A stretch of DNA of 64,000 nt from Adiantum capillus-veneris (lineage: Eukaryota; Streptophyta; Polypodiopsida; Polypodiales; Pteridaceae). The notes below the pieces were generated by a model. The model ran no database searches, had not been told where the DNA came from, and saw only the letters and a list, made by a program, of their open reading frames with translations. Where the stretch lies: the NCBI GenBank assembly GCA_014529385.2, contig CM043944.1, forward strand, positions 77,763,884 through 77,827,883, given 5' to 3'. Shown piece by piece: positions 11,597 to 22,397 of the stretch. Each line of letters begins with the position of its first letter. Positions within the stretch are counted from its first letter, which is position 1. A program made the translations under genes and the position numbers.

Positions 11597-11643
11597 CACG
11601 CGCGCTTGCAAGGGCTCAATCTCTCTCCTTCTCTGTCTCTTGA
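11395..11643 (+). repeat. copia C 5' LTR, second copy, 5'-truncated and interrupted
   Basis: Matches the C LTR from the ACACTTATCTA block to the end. Near its start a short GTGATGGGACACTTATCTAC segment is repeated. A TG run lies at about 11569-11597. The last bases of the LTR lie beyond gypsy B at 44702-44708. Confidence 0.85.
11639..11643. repeat. target site duplication CTTGA of gypsy B
   Basis: CTTGA here and again at 44702-44706, directly outside the two B LTRs. The rejoined site reads as normal C LTR end sequence (compare CTCTTGACA at 57690-57698). Confidence 0.92.
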
Positions 11644-13193
11644 TGTAACATTTAATGGCCTAGAAACTTGTGTGTAGCGGAAAATAGCATTAACATAATG
11701 AGCATTTCATTAGAATAGATTGCTAATGAGATTAACAAGAGTGCTTGGGTGGAGAGAGCAACAAAAAGCATAACACCTAGTTAGATAGCATGAACAATAC
11801 TTCAAAAGAGAGAGAAATTAAGAAATTGACAACAGTTGAGGACCAGATTTGCATGGAGCCGGTCCCCCCTCCAAAAGGCTTTGCATTATGATTTCTCCCA
11901 TCAAGAGAGACATTTTACAATACAATTTCTTGTGTTCCTTCAATACTAGCTAGTGCAATGAAGATGGAAACTTCATGCACTAAGCAAAACACTTATCAAA
12001 CACAACATCGATTCCCTCACGGTCTCAAACCCAAGACCTCACACACCTTCGAAGATGGTGAGAGCTAGCGGGGTATGAGAGTAGATTGAGAGGAAGAAGG
12101 AGTATTCTTACGAGTATTCATATTAGCATAGCTTAGCTTAGTAATTAGCATGGTAGAGGAGATGAGCATGCATTGAAGCTTGGCCCTTGGTTGGATTTGC
12201 ATCACAAAGCCAAGAGTTGTTGGTGTAAGCCTCCCTTCTCACAAGCTTGGAGTAGGTGGTAAGATTTCCATTAAAGCTTGAGAAGGAGAGAGAGTCTTCT
12301 TTGCTTCACACATGAGATTGTGTGAGTGTGTGTGTGATAATGCCTTGCAAAAATCAGCCTCCTCTCTCTCTCTTGGTCGACCCCTCTTCCTATTTGCTCT
12401 TGCTACAGTCCTATTGAACCTCCCCAGGACTAACCAATGGGAATTAAGCAGTATAAGTGACAGCCTTCTGGCATGTGTCCCACTTTCCCCTTTTGTGAGA
12501 GCTTTAGGTAATTGATAAATGTAACTAAACTCTCATTGGAACCCTTTGTCTCCTGGCCAATAGGAATTAGGCAAGCCATTGGGCTGCTGAATGCTCATTG
12601 GTCCCCTTGGGAGACTATCCAATAGTCTTCTAGAGAGCTTAATTCCTATTGGTTATTTTATTAAGTGTTTTTAAATTAATTAAACTAGATTTACTTTAGC
12701 TTAATTTTCATTGGTCCACCTCCAAGGCCATCCAATAGGAATTGGGTACACCTTGTGGGCATCTAGGCTAGGGAGCTGACATGTGTCCCTCTTTTCCCTG
12801 GTGTACAAAGGGAGCTTGTGTGTGTGTGTGTGTGTGTTTCTCTCTCATCCCCTACTTCTTGGGCTCGCCCCCTCCTATGCAGGGCTTGACAAAGACTTTT
12901 TGGGACACACACAAAGCATCCAATTCCCCCTAATGTTTGACCTTTGGACACAACCTTTGAATTTTGGAACCTTAGCATTTTGGAAGTCTTAATGGGCTGA
13001 ACCTTAGGGTCTTTTGAGCCCATTGTTGCACATAGCTCTTTTGCAAATGGACCCCCCTTTGGATCCCTACTGTGGCCGGTCTGCTAGCTTAACCAATGTT
13101 CTAGCTTTTTCTCCCCTGGCACTTCCCCATATTAAATGATCAGTTTAACATGAGAAAATCATTTAGGAGAATTAGATATTGATTATTATGACA
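11644..13193 (-). repeat. gypsy B 3' LTR
   Basis: On plus it starts TGTAACATTTAATGG and ends ATTATTATGACA, 1550 bp. It matches the 5' LTR at 43108-44701 apart from scattered substitutions and indels, including about 30-45 bp near 12115 that are present only in the 5' LTR. It contains TG microsatellites (about 12318 and 12815) and several ATTGG...CCAAT modules (12410-12740). Confidence 0.92.
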
Positions 13194-13543
13194 TTACCTC
13201 TCTTTTGAAATAGTCGTCCTCGACTATGGCGTAGAGAAGATAAAGCATATTCATTAGTCCTTTTCGTAGCGGGTAGAGGATCCCTATGTTACCCTACGAC
13301 ATCGTTCCAGAATGGATGACTAATCCATCTGGCGCTTGAGAGCCTAAGCTGCCGCAAGCATGTGTGCACATTAGTCCTATCAGTCTTCCAGAGTAGAGTG
13401 ACAAGCTCTACTTGGTGTTCGAGAGACGTCGTGTCCGCAAACTTGATCTAAGCATGCATACTACTTCATTTTTGTGCACAATAAAGAAAAAGAGAGTCTT
13501 ATAAGACAAAAACTTTGTTCATTTTTAACATTTGTACATTTTC
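13194..13543 (-). other. gypsy B 3' noncoding region with polypurine tract
   Basis: The purine-rich minus-strand sequence complementary to TTACCTCTCTTTTGAAA (13194-13210) directly abuts the LTR, as a polypurine tract should. The rest is noncoding and resembles the D region at 23965-24322. Confidence 0.75.
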
Positions 13544-15000
13544 TTACTCTAGGGAAGCATTGTAAGCATTGACAAGGTTTAGGCTATCCGTTAATTGTAT
13601 GCCTTGCATCCATCTAGCATCTTCCAAAGGACAATTTTTAAACTTAATAAGATATCATCGGATAGTCTTACCACCTCTTAGTACCTTGTCTTCATGTCGG
13701 AGAACGGACTCGGGCTGTAGCACCTCTTCTTGGTCCTCGATCTCCGGTGGGTCTTCAATAGCTGGTTCTTGAGGTGGCTCTCCTTTGTAAGGCTTTAATA
13801 GGCTCACATGGAAAGCATTGTGTATGAGCCAATGATTGCGAAACTTGAGTTGATAGGCCATCTCATTGATTGGCCTAGGAATCTGGAAGGGACCATATTA
13901 CCTTTTTGCTAACTTAGCATAGTACTTTTGGTGTCCCATAGGATTCTTGCCCGTGGTGTGCCTTAATCGAGCCTTGGGAAATTTGAGTAAGACTCAATCA
14001 TTTTCTTTAAAGGTTTGGGCTCTTCTGCGCTTGTCAGCAACAACCTTTTGCCTTTGCTGTGAGATAGAGATAGCATCCTTAATCTTTTGGAAAGATTCTT
14101 GTAGGTCTCGGCTATACTCATCTGCAGCGAAGATCTTCCCGTGTACCTTAAGTAGTAAGGGACTTTTTGATCTTCCCTCAATTACCTCAAAAGGTGCTTT
14201 TCCCGTGGAAGTATGTACAGTGTTATTGTAGGCATACTCCAATAAGGGTAAGTACTTCTCCCATTGGGATCTTTGATCTACTTCCGTTACATAGGCTTTT
14301 AGTAGATCAAGAATTGTTAGGTTAGCTATTTCATTTTGGCTATCCGTTTGCGGGTGATAGACCGAAGAGAAGTTTAGCCTTGTTCCCAAATTCTCAAAGA
14401 GACCCTTCCAGAAATTACTGGTCATTCTAGGATCTCTATCCGACATTATGGACATTGGCAAGCCATGGTACTTGAAGATTTGTGAAATGAAGAGGATTGC
14501 CATTTGATGGGCTTTGATAGTCTTTTTGATAGGTATAATATGAGCTTGTTTATTGAACTTGTCTACCATCGTCCATATACCCGTATTCCCATGGATAGAC
14601 TTAGGCAATCCAAAGATAAAATCCATGGATATGCTCTCCCATGGCGAATTAGGGATTGGCAAAGGTTGAAGCAATCCAGGTTGCTTCCCTCTATCAAACT
14701 TCGTCTTTTGGCACCACACATTTAGAAACATACTCTTGTATGTCTGCTTTCATGGTAGGCCAATAGAAATATGTTTCAATCCCCTTTAGGGTAGATTGAA
14801 TCCCTCTATGCCCTGCATAAGCAGGAGCATGAGATTCATACATTACTTTCTCACGTAGTGAGCTAGTAACGCATAGTCTATTGCCGTAGAGAAGATAACC
14901 ATCTTGTAAAGTAATTGGTTCCTCTTTCTTCCCTAGTGCAAGGGCTGAAATCACATCTCTAAAATTGAGATCAATAGCATACTCATCTATCATAGAAGAT
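13544..15000 (-). pseudogene. gypsy B integrase with chromodomain-like tail (broken)
   Basis: Reading down the minus strand: H2C2 zinc-binding region (SHAPAYAGHRG, then KCVV, after which a frameshift removes the last cysteine from frame near 14700-14730); catalytic core with SMDFIFGLP (first Asp), SDRDPRMTSNF (second Asp) and HPQTDSQNEIANL (Glu); then [17 protein letters not shown] and a chromodomain-like end (about 13544-13700, matching RRYLIKF..YPFEDARWM in D). Integrase inserts the cDNA, and chromodomain tails in chromoviruses are known to guide integration to marked chromatin. Frameshifts at about 13860-13995 and 14700 break the frame. The last codon is at about 13547, TAA at 13544-13546. 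Confidence 0.85.
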
Positions 15001-16165
15001 AGATCATTGTGAGTTGCTATGGAAACCGCATTCACTCTCGGCCGTCTTGAGAGTGCATCGGCTACTTGATTATGCTTGCCAGCAATGTGAGCAATATGAA
15101 AATGAAATTGCGAAAGGAAATTTTCCCACCTCATTTGTTTGTCGGAGAGCTTGGTCTGCGTCATGAAGTACTTAAGACTTTGGTAATCCGTTTGCAGAAT
15201 GAAAGGAGTCCCCAATAAATAGTGCTTCCATGAGTCTAAGGCATGTAGAACTGCGAGGAGTTCCTTTTCATATATGCCTAGAGCTTGCTCAACAGGGTCG
15301 AGCCTTCGAGTTTCATAGCCTATGGCGTGGCCTTCTTGGAGCAAAACAGCTCCTAGGCAATCACCACAAGCATCACATTGGACCTCAAATGTCTTTGAGA
15401 GATCCGGTAGTGTAAGCACAGGTTGCGAGATAAGCTTTTCAAAAACATTGTTCTCCTTGGCAGACCATGTGTACCTAACGTTTTTCTTTGTTAGGTCATG
15501 TAATGGTCCTGCTATTAGTGAGAAATTTTTATGAAGCGTCTATAGTATGCGCACATACCTATAAAGCTTCTTAACTCATGAAGATTCCTTGGTTTAGGCC
15601 ATCCTTTTATTACCTCTAACTTTGATGGATCCATTTGGATGCCATCTTGAGAGATAATGTGACCTAAATACTGAATCTCTTGCAAGAAAAAATCAATTTT
15701 CTTTCGATTAACATAAAGTTTATTCTCTCTTAGAACTTGAAATATTACCTGGAGGTGTTGCTTGTGTTCGTCTAATGAATTAGAGTAGATGATGATATCA
15801 TCAAAGAACACTCCAGTAAAGGTTCGATGAGGCCTGAATAGCTTCTCCATCAAGCGGTTGAATGTGACTGGTGCATTGGTCAAGCCAAAAGGCATGACAA
15901 TGTGTTCGTACATGCCAAATGTAGTACAAAATGCAGTCTTTACAATATCTTGATCAACTATCCTTATTTGATGATAGCCACTTTTTAGATCAATCCTACT
16001 AAAGTAGGTGGACCCTTGTAGCTTATCAAATAGGTCTTCTACCCGTGGAACGGGAAACCTATTTTTGATAGTGATCCTATTTAGTGCTCTATAGTCGACA
16101 CACATACGAAATGTGCCGTCTTTCTTTTGCACTAGTAGCACAGGAGAACAAAATGGAGATGATCT
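15000..16165 (-). pseudogene. gypsy B reverse transcriptase / RNase H (3' part, broken)
   Basis: Continues B pol after the copia A interruption. RT motifs read in order: [59 protein letters not shown], and the active site [11 protein letters not shown]. RNase H follows with FEVQCDACGDCLGAVL, YEKELLAVLHAL and a terminal HIAGKHNQVADALSRR. An 8-nt deletion relative to D near 15440 breaks the frame between RT and RNase H, and the RT frame also ends early (about 15515). Confidence 0.9.
16161..16165. repeat. probable target site duplication of copia A (GATCT / GAGCT)
   Basis: GATCT precedes the A 5' LTR and GAGCT follows the 3' LTR at 40398-40402, one mismatch. Gypsy B sequence is continuous across the pair. 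Confidence 0.75.
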
Positions 16166-16393
16166 TGTTACCATATACATGTGGTAGTGATGTGTGTGAA
16201 CACACTAGGACTGCCGGGGCATTTTTTCCCTCTTTAGGAGGTTTTTTCCCACAAGCATTGTATATACACCCATCACTCTAGGGATATCTATCTTTCCATA
16301 GCACACTAAGTAACACACTCTCCATTGTGTGCCTTGAGCTTCCTTCGTCTTCTCCAAGCTGTGTGTGTTTCTATGCAACCCTAAATTCCAACA
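16166..16393 (+). repeat. copia A 5' LTR
   Basis: TGTTACCATATACATGTGG to TTCCAACA. The same sequence occurs in inverse orientation as the F LTRs. Confidence 0.93.
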
Positions 16394-16395
16394 AT

Positions 16396-16407
16396 TGGTA
16401 TCAAAGC
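16396..16407 (+). other. primer binding site of copia A
   Basis: TGGTATCAAAGC, one base from the tRNA-Met consensus, two bases after the LTR. Confidence 0.85.
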
Positions 16408-16754
16408 AGGTTACGTCCTCCCGGGCTTAGTCGTCAGCTGCTCCATCACACGCTGCTCACTTTCTTCGATTTCAATGAGCTTTGGCAAGCGTTCGCAGGT
16501 CGACAAAAATATCGGGTGAGATCGTAGAGCTCAGTCTGCTCAGATTTTTTATTCAGGCTCACTTCGGCCTTCGTTTCCACTATAGGCAGGTATGCACAGG
16601 CAATTTCGTCATTTTGTGCAGAATTTTTGTCAATGTTGTTTTTTGCATAACAGGTGCCTTTTAGTCTTCTACGGTTTGTGCTTTATAGCACGTGTTGTTC
16701 CCGCTCCATTTCTCCTATTTTTGGACAGTTTTCACATCAGGTGTAGCATTTACC

Positions 16755-18774
16755 ATGGCTAACAACAACATAGATGTCTTCAAGATGTTTGTTGCTGAGG
16801 ACAGGTTGGATGGGGACAATTACCCTATGTGGGCTTATATGATGCAACACGTTCTTGTGTCAAAGGGCGTCTGGAATATTGTGCAGGGCATTGATGTACG
16901 TCCTTGTTTTGAGGATGCAGGCGATGTTGAGGATGTTGCAGGTCTTGCTGCAAGGATTGTTGCTATTAAAGTTGTTTTTCCTACGGCAGAACAAGCTCGT
17001 TGGGATGTAAAGGATGCGAAGGCTCATGCATTGATTGCGTTGTCTGTGAAGCGCACCATTGTTCCTCACATCCATTCAGCAAAATCTGCAAAATAGGCTT
17101 GGGATATATTGGCTGGTCTTTATGCAAGTCGCAATGAGGCTAAAATTGCTTTGCTGCGTAAAGAGCTTGAGTCGAAGATTATGCATGAGGAAGATGATAT
17201 GGACACTTTCCTTGCTAGTGTCAAGGATATCAATGAGTAACTTATTTCTGCAGGTGAAGTCATTTCAGACAGTTCCTTTGTGCAGACTGTTCTTGATGCC
17301 TTACCAGATTCTTACCAGACTTTGGTTAGTACTTGGAGACTTATGACCCAAGGAAATCCAGAAGTTAAGTTTGATGCATTATGCACATTGCTGTTGCAAG
17401 AGTCACTTTCCAGAAAAAACAAGACTAGATAGTGTGCAGTTGAATAGGCTTTTATTGCTTCTCAAAGAAAGGTTGGTAACAACAATGCAGCCACTTTTTA
17501 TGGTTCTGCTGCGAGTGGCAAAACTTCTGTTCCCAATGCTTTTGCTGGCAACACTTTGTCTAGCAATTCTGGTGATATGGGAAAAAAGAAAATGCGTTGC
17601 CATTATTGTAAAGCTAATGATCACTTAATCAAGTTGTGTCCTAAGTTGAAGGCCAAAGAGGCTAAGAAGAAAGAGGGTGGTTCCACTGCAAATACTGGTT
17701 CCACTACAAATGCAGCCATTGTTGAGTCTTCTGTAAAAGGAGACTGTAATGCTGATGTTGATGCAGAATGGGCTTTTAGTGCAGAGTGCACTTACAATCC
17801 TGCTGTCCATGATGCATGCTTGTCAGTTGCTGCAGATTCACATGTGTGGTATTTCGACAGTGGTGCTACAAAGCACGTTACCCCACATCGTGAATTATTC
17901 ACCTCTCTCCAGTCTGTCCCTCATGGGAATTCAGTCACTTGTGCCAACAATGCCTCTTATCCAGTTTAGGGAGTTGGAAAGATTGTGCTTACTGCTGCAA
18001 ATGGCAGTTCCTTCACACTTGTTGATGCACTTTATGTACCTGGATCAAGAAGAATCTCTTGTCTGTATCCCCACTTGCTAGACTTGGACTTGTACTCAAA
18101 TTTGTGGATGAAAGATGTACAGTTCATGATCTCAATTTTGGTGATGAAATTGTTGCATTTGGCCTTTTGTGCCGTGGGCTGTATAAGCTCACTTTGTATG
18201 ACAAGTGTGGACAAAATTTTGCAAATTCTATTGGAGATTCAAGGGCTATTTCAGATGCAGAACTTTGGCATGCACGTTTTGGTCATCTGAATTTTGTCAG
18301 TTTGCTACGTTTGCAGAAATCTGATATGGTTGCTTCTTTGCCGCCTCTTGAAGCACTTGTCAAACATGTTTGTGAAGGCTGTATTTTGGGTAAGATGCAG
18401 CGTTCTAAGTTTCCAAAGGATGGTTCAGTTCGGGCCACATGCAGGTTGCAGCTTGTGCATAGTGATGTTTGTGGGCCCATGCAAACTCCGTCCTTGGGCA
18501 ATTACCTGTACTTTGTGACTTTCATTAATGATTACTCCAGGCATGCATGGGTATTTCCACTTAAAGCGAAGTCCGAAGTTTTTATGTGCTTCAAAAATTT
18601 CTAGCTATGGCTGAAAATGTCTCGAAATGTACTATGGGCACCCTCCGTTCCGATGGAGGCGGGGAGTATATGTCTCATGAATTCAATGCATTTCTCGCTA
18701 GTCGTGGGATAAAACACCAATGTACAGTGCCTTATACACCTCAGCAAAATGGTGTTGCTGAGAGGAAAAACCGG
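16755..18774 (+). pseudogene. copia A gag-protease-integrase (broken)
   Basis: Starts at ATG 16755. Gag has DRLDGDNYPMWAYMM near its N-terminus and a CCHC knuckle (CHYCKANDHLIKLC, about 17597-17640). Protease has the copia active site DSGATKH (about 17855). GAG-pre-integrase contains the AELWHARFGHLNF block. Integrase follows with LVHSDVCGPMQTPSLGNY and RSDGGGEYMSHEF. In-frame stops arise from CAG codons (TAG at about 17094 and 17966, TAA near 17236; sister F has Gln). Frameshifts occur near 17340-17460 and 18050. The gene is cut at 18774 after AERKNR by the gypsy D array. Confidence 0.9.
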
Positions 18775-19451
18775 GTTAGCTCCTTTCGGACTTCTTATGT
18801 TCTTTCCCCTGTAGTAGGTGAAGTAGATTCTCCTTTCAGGGAACTTCATGTTGGCAGCCATGCGATCAAACCATGGTGCCCCTAGGATAACATCCTCATG
18901 TTGGAGAGGAGAGATGAAGAAGTCTTCTTTGTCGACATAGCTTTGGACATGAAGCCTCAACTTCTCAATCAAGGGAGTAACGGAGGCTTGTTGTCCCTTG
19001 AAAGCTGCATCAACCACTACTATATCTCCCATCTCAAAAGCTTGAATGCCCAACTTGGTGGCCAACTCCATTGATATGAAGTTAAGAGTAGAGCCAAGGT
19101 CAAACAAGATGAAGGCATCATGCTCTCTTACCTTTCCCCAAGCGTAGGAAAGTGATGATCCTTTGCAATGAGCATCCTCTTTTGGAGCTTCGATGGTGGA
19201 AGCCCTAGGAGTCTCATTGCTAGTATTCTTCTTGGGGCAAGAACGATAGCCATGTCCTTGCTCCCCACACTTGAAACACTTATGGTCCTTGTGAAAAGCT
19301 TCAAGCTCTTCAGGAGAGAGTTTGTTTTTACCTTTGTAAACTCCCTTCTTCTTCGACCGATTGTTGTTGTTGTTGGAATTGACTTGGGAAGTATTTTGAA
19401 CATTGGTTTTCCCCTTTGCATCATTTTTGTCTTTGTTTTCCACATTTTTGA
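18775..19451 (-). pseudogene. gypsy D mosaic edge: 5'UTR scrap plus gag/PR fragment
   Basis: 18775-18798 (TTAGCTCCTTTCGGACTTCT onward) matches the D 5' UTR at about 22154. It is joined to 18799-19445, which matches 20221-20866 (protease back to the Gag zinc knuckle [14 protein letters not shown]). At 19446-19460 the sequence jumps into the RT region equivalent to about 26571. Joins show ATG or similar microhomology and a short filler. There is no LTR at this edge. Confidence 0.85.
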
Positions 19452-21983
19452 CTTGGAGTAGATGATGATATCATCAAAGAACACTCCGGTGAATTTGCGG
19501 TATGGTCTTATTTTTTTTTTCCATCAAACGATTGAACGTAGCTTGTGCATTAGTCAAGCCAAAAGGCATGACTAGATATTCATAAAGACCAAACCTTGTG
19601 CGAAACGCGGCCTTTAAGATATCTTCATCCACTATCCTTATTTGATGATAGCCACTCTTAAGGTCAATCCTACTGAAGTAGGTAGAGCCTTGTAGCTTAT
19701 CAAACAGATCTTCTACCCGAGGTACGGGAAATCTGTTTTTGATAGTGATATGGTTTAGTGCTCGATAGTCCACACACATACTGTATGTACCATCTTTCTT
19801 TTGCACTAAAAGGACTAGAGAACAAAAGGGAGAAGAACTAGGCCTCACCATCCCTTTGTCTACCAGCTCTTGTACTTGCCTCATGATCTCCTCTTGTTGA
19901 GCTTGTGAGACTCGATAAGGAGGCTTGTTAGGTGGTGAGCTTCCAGGAAGGAGCTCAATGCGATGGTCATCATCCCCTCGTTTTGGAGGTAAGTCCATAG
20001 GGATATCATCGATGAACACATCTTGGAATCCTTTTAGAAAATTAGACAAGTCTAACTCTTCTTGATTCCTACCATTTACATTTGATGAAACATTAGTATC
20101 TTTTAGAGACTCTTTGACAAAAATCATGTACGCAGAAACTGAGCTCTTCATTGACTTATCAAAAGCAAGAGGATTTACAAGTGGAATAGTGTGACCACGC
20201 TCACTAGCATCTATATACATGTTCTTTCCCCTGTAGTAGGTGAAGTAGATTCTCCTTTCAGGGAACTTCATGTTGGCAGCCATGCGATCAAACCATGGTG
20301 CCCCTAGGATAACATCCTCATGTTGGAGAGGAGAGATGAAGAAGTCTTCTTTGCCGACATAGCTTTGGACATGAAGCCTCAACTTCTCAATCAAGGGAGT
20401 AACGGAGGCTTGTTGTCCCTTGAAAGCTGCATCAGCCACTACTATATCTCCCATCTCAAAAGCTTGAATGCCCAACTTGGTGGCCAACTCCATTGATATG
20501 AAGTTAAGAGTAGAGCCAAGGTCAAACAAGATGAAGGCATCATGCTCTCTTACCTTTCCCCAAGCATAGGAAAGTGATGATCCTTTGCAATGAGCATCCT
20601 CTTTTGGAGCTTCGATGGTGGAAGCCCTAGGAGTCTCATTGCGAGTATTCTTCTTGGGGCAAGAACGATATCCATGTCCTTGCTCCCCACACTTGAAACA
20701 CTTATGGTCCTTGTGAAAAGCTTCAAGCTCTTCAGGAGAGAGTTTGTTTTTACCTTTGTAAACTCCCTTCTTCTTGGACCGATTGTTGTTGTTGTTGGAA
20801 TTGACTTGGGAAGTATTTTGAACATTGGTTTTCCCCTTTGCATCATTTTTGTCTTTGTTTTCCATGGGCTTGACATTACGTCTAGCCCCTTGATGGAAAT
20901 TGATGCGTGAAGCAACCATGGTGTGATGGATTACTTCGCTAATAGTACCATGCCGTTGAGAGTTGATGTATTCGGCCATCTCTTCAGGTAATCCCGCATA
21001 GAATTGTTGCCTTTGCTTGGCAAAATCTATCTTTTGAAAGACAGTAGCCTTGAGATGTAAATCCCAAAACTTGTCTACATATTTGTGGATAGACTCATGG
21101 GAGAGGAGCTTCAAGCTGCGCCATTCGGTAAGCACTTTGTCCTTTGCATCGCTTGCAAGGAATTGCTTCATGATGGAAACTCGTAGAGTTTTCCATGTCT
21201 TTGGGGCTTCACCATTGCCACGAAGGATAGCCCACCATTGACGAGATGATTTTTGGAACTGCATAGCTACATGGCGTAGCTTGGAGGACTCTGTGAAGCC
21301 CTCATCTCCAAGGCCGCATCAAATTGCTGGATGAAGGCCAACACTTTGTCGGTAGCACCGAAGGTGCCATCATAGGTGAGAAAAGAGATACTCTTTCCTC
21401 CCTCCTTGAACTTCTTTAGCTTTTGTGACCTTCGCCATGCAGGAAATGATTTGCGATGTCCTCCCCTCTTGTATTCTCTAGGAGAATAGCCATAACTTTC
21501 GTCGGAAGAGGAGGAAGGTGAAGAAGAAGGAGAAGAGGGTGACCTCTTCCTAGCCCTTTTCTTCCTTTGTTTCCTCTCTTGCCTTTTAGAGTGATGAGGA
21601 GAAGGACTATGTGTTGATCTTTTCCTCTTGGGAGGAGTGGGCGATCATCTAGACCGCCGTCTTCATGGAGCCACATCTTCAGAGGAACTTAAACTTTCAT
21701 TTCTTTCTTGCTCTTTGGATTCCTCCTCGTGAATGGGAGAGAGTCTTCTTTTGGGGGTCTCTTCAAGAGGCCTCCTAAGCTCTCTCTCCTCTTGGAGAGG
21801 AAGGGAAATTCCATAAGCACGAAGTTGTTGAGTAACTTCGGCTTGCAAAGCAGGGTTTCCCACAGCTTGCTGCAACCTAGTAATGAGATAATTCACAAAC
21901 ATGGGAGCATCATCATTAGCACCTTCATGTGCAAAATCAAAGCTATCAATGTTCATTCTACTCTCTTGATTATTGTCAGCCAT
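19452..21983 (-). pseudogene. gypsy D unit 1 gag-protease-RT (truncated)
   Basis: Gag starts at ATG 21983 (MADNNQESR). An Arg/Ser/Lys-rich region follows (about 21480-21660), then the retrotransposon Gag domain ([34 protein letters not shown]), a CCHC knuckle [14 protein letters not shown], protease with [13 protein letters not shown] (DLGS in place of the usual DSGA), and RT to [20 protein letters not shown] at about 21655 (CGA in B) splits Gag, and one A is missing near 21313. An extra A in a ten-A run (19511-19520) shifts the RT frame. RT after FFDD, RNase H and integrase are absent from this unit. Confidence 0.9.
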
Positions 21984-22397
21984 GTTAACAAAATTTATGT
22001 ATGTACTTAGTGTATGCTTTGGCAATTCAAAACCTTAGTTGCCACTCCTCTTAGCCTTTGAAAATCGGCTCTTAAGTATCTACACCCACGGCTCGAAGTG
22101 GTTAATTATAGAGAGTAGAGGAGTAGGTCTAACATAGTAGAGTTGCCGAGGGCTAGCTCCTTTCGGACTTCTTATGGCTCAATAATGGTAAAGCCGTAGG
22201 CAAGTCTAAAAAGACTCCATTATTAAGGCCAAAGCTCCCGAGGTGTGCACCATCCCCCACATAGTGGGCTCAACAAAATCGATAATAGATCCCCGTTCCA
22301 CTTACCCTAATATAATTAACAACATCAACCATTTATATGCTACTTAAGGACCTCTCTTCTTAAGCAAGAAAAGAGAAACCAAATTCTCTGATAGCAA
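21984..22397 (-). other. gypsy D unit 1 leader and primer binding site
   Basis: Noncoding leader between the LTR and gag, nearly identical to 29105-29518. The minus-strand primer site TTGCTATCAGAGAAT (22383-22397) carries one mismatch to tRNA-Met (GCTATC for GGTATC). Confidence 0.8.

Larger units (their letters stand above)
9199..11643. repeat. tandem duplication, right unit
   Basis: Second copy of the 6190 unit. It repeats the flanking sequence, LTR-like repeat H (10042-10268) and part of the decayed gag. At about 11394 it then jumps from AGATGGTGAT straight into the C LTR, so the distal gag part and the first part of the LTR are deleted. It also holds a 220-bp copia integrase insert absent from copy 1. 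Gypsy B interrupts its LTR at 11643; the unit resumes at 44702. Confidence 0.85.

Noticed and set aside
12763-13023. Frames across TG microsatellites inside the gypsy B LTR
   Set aside because: They lie wholly in LTR sequence and encode simple Thr/His or Cys/Val repeats from the microsatellite.
19168-19461. Plus-strand frames opposite gypsy D gag (also at 20590, 27710 and 35013)
   Set aside because: Conserved only because they are antisense to the conserved gag/protease coding strand; no protein features of their own.
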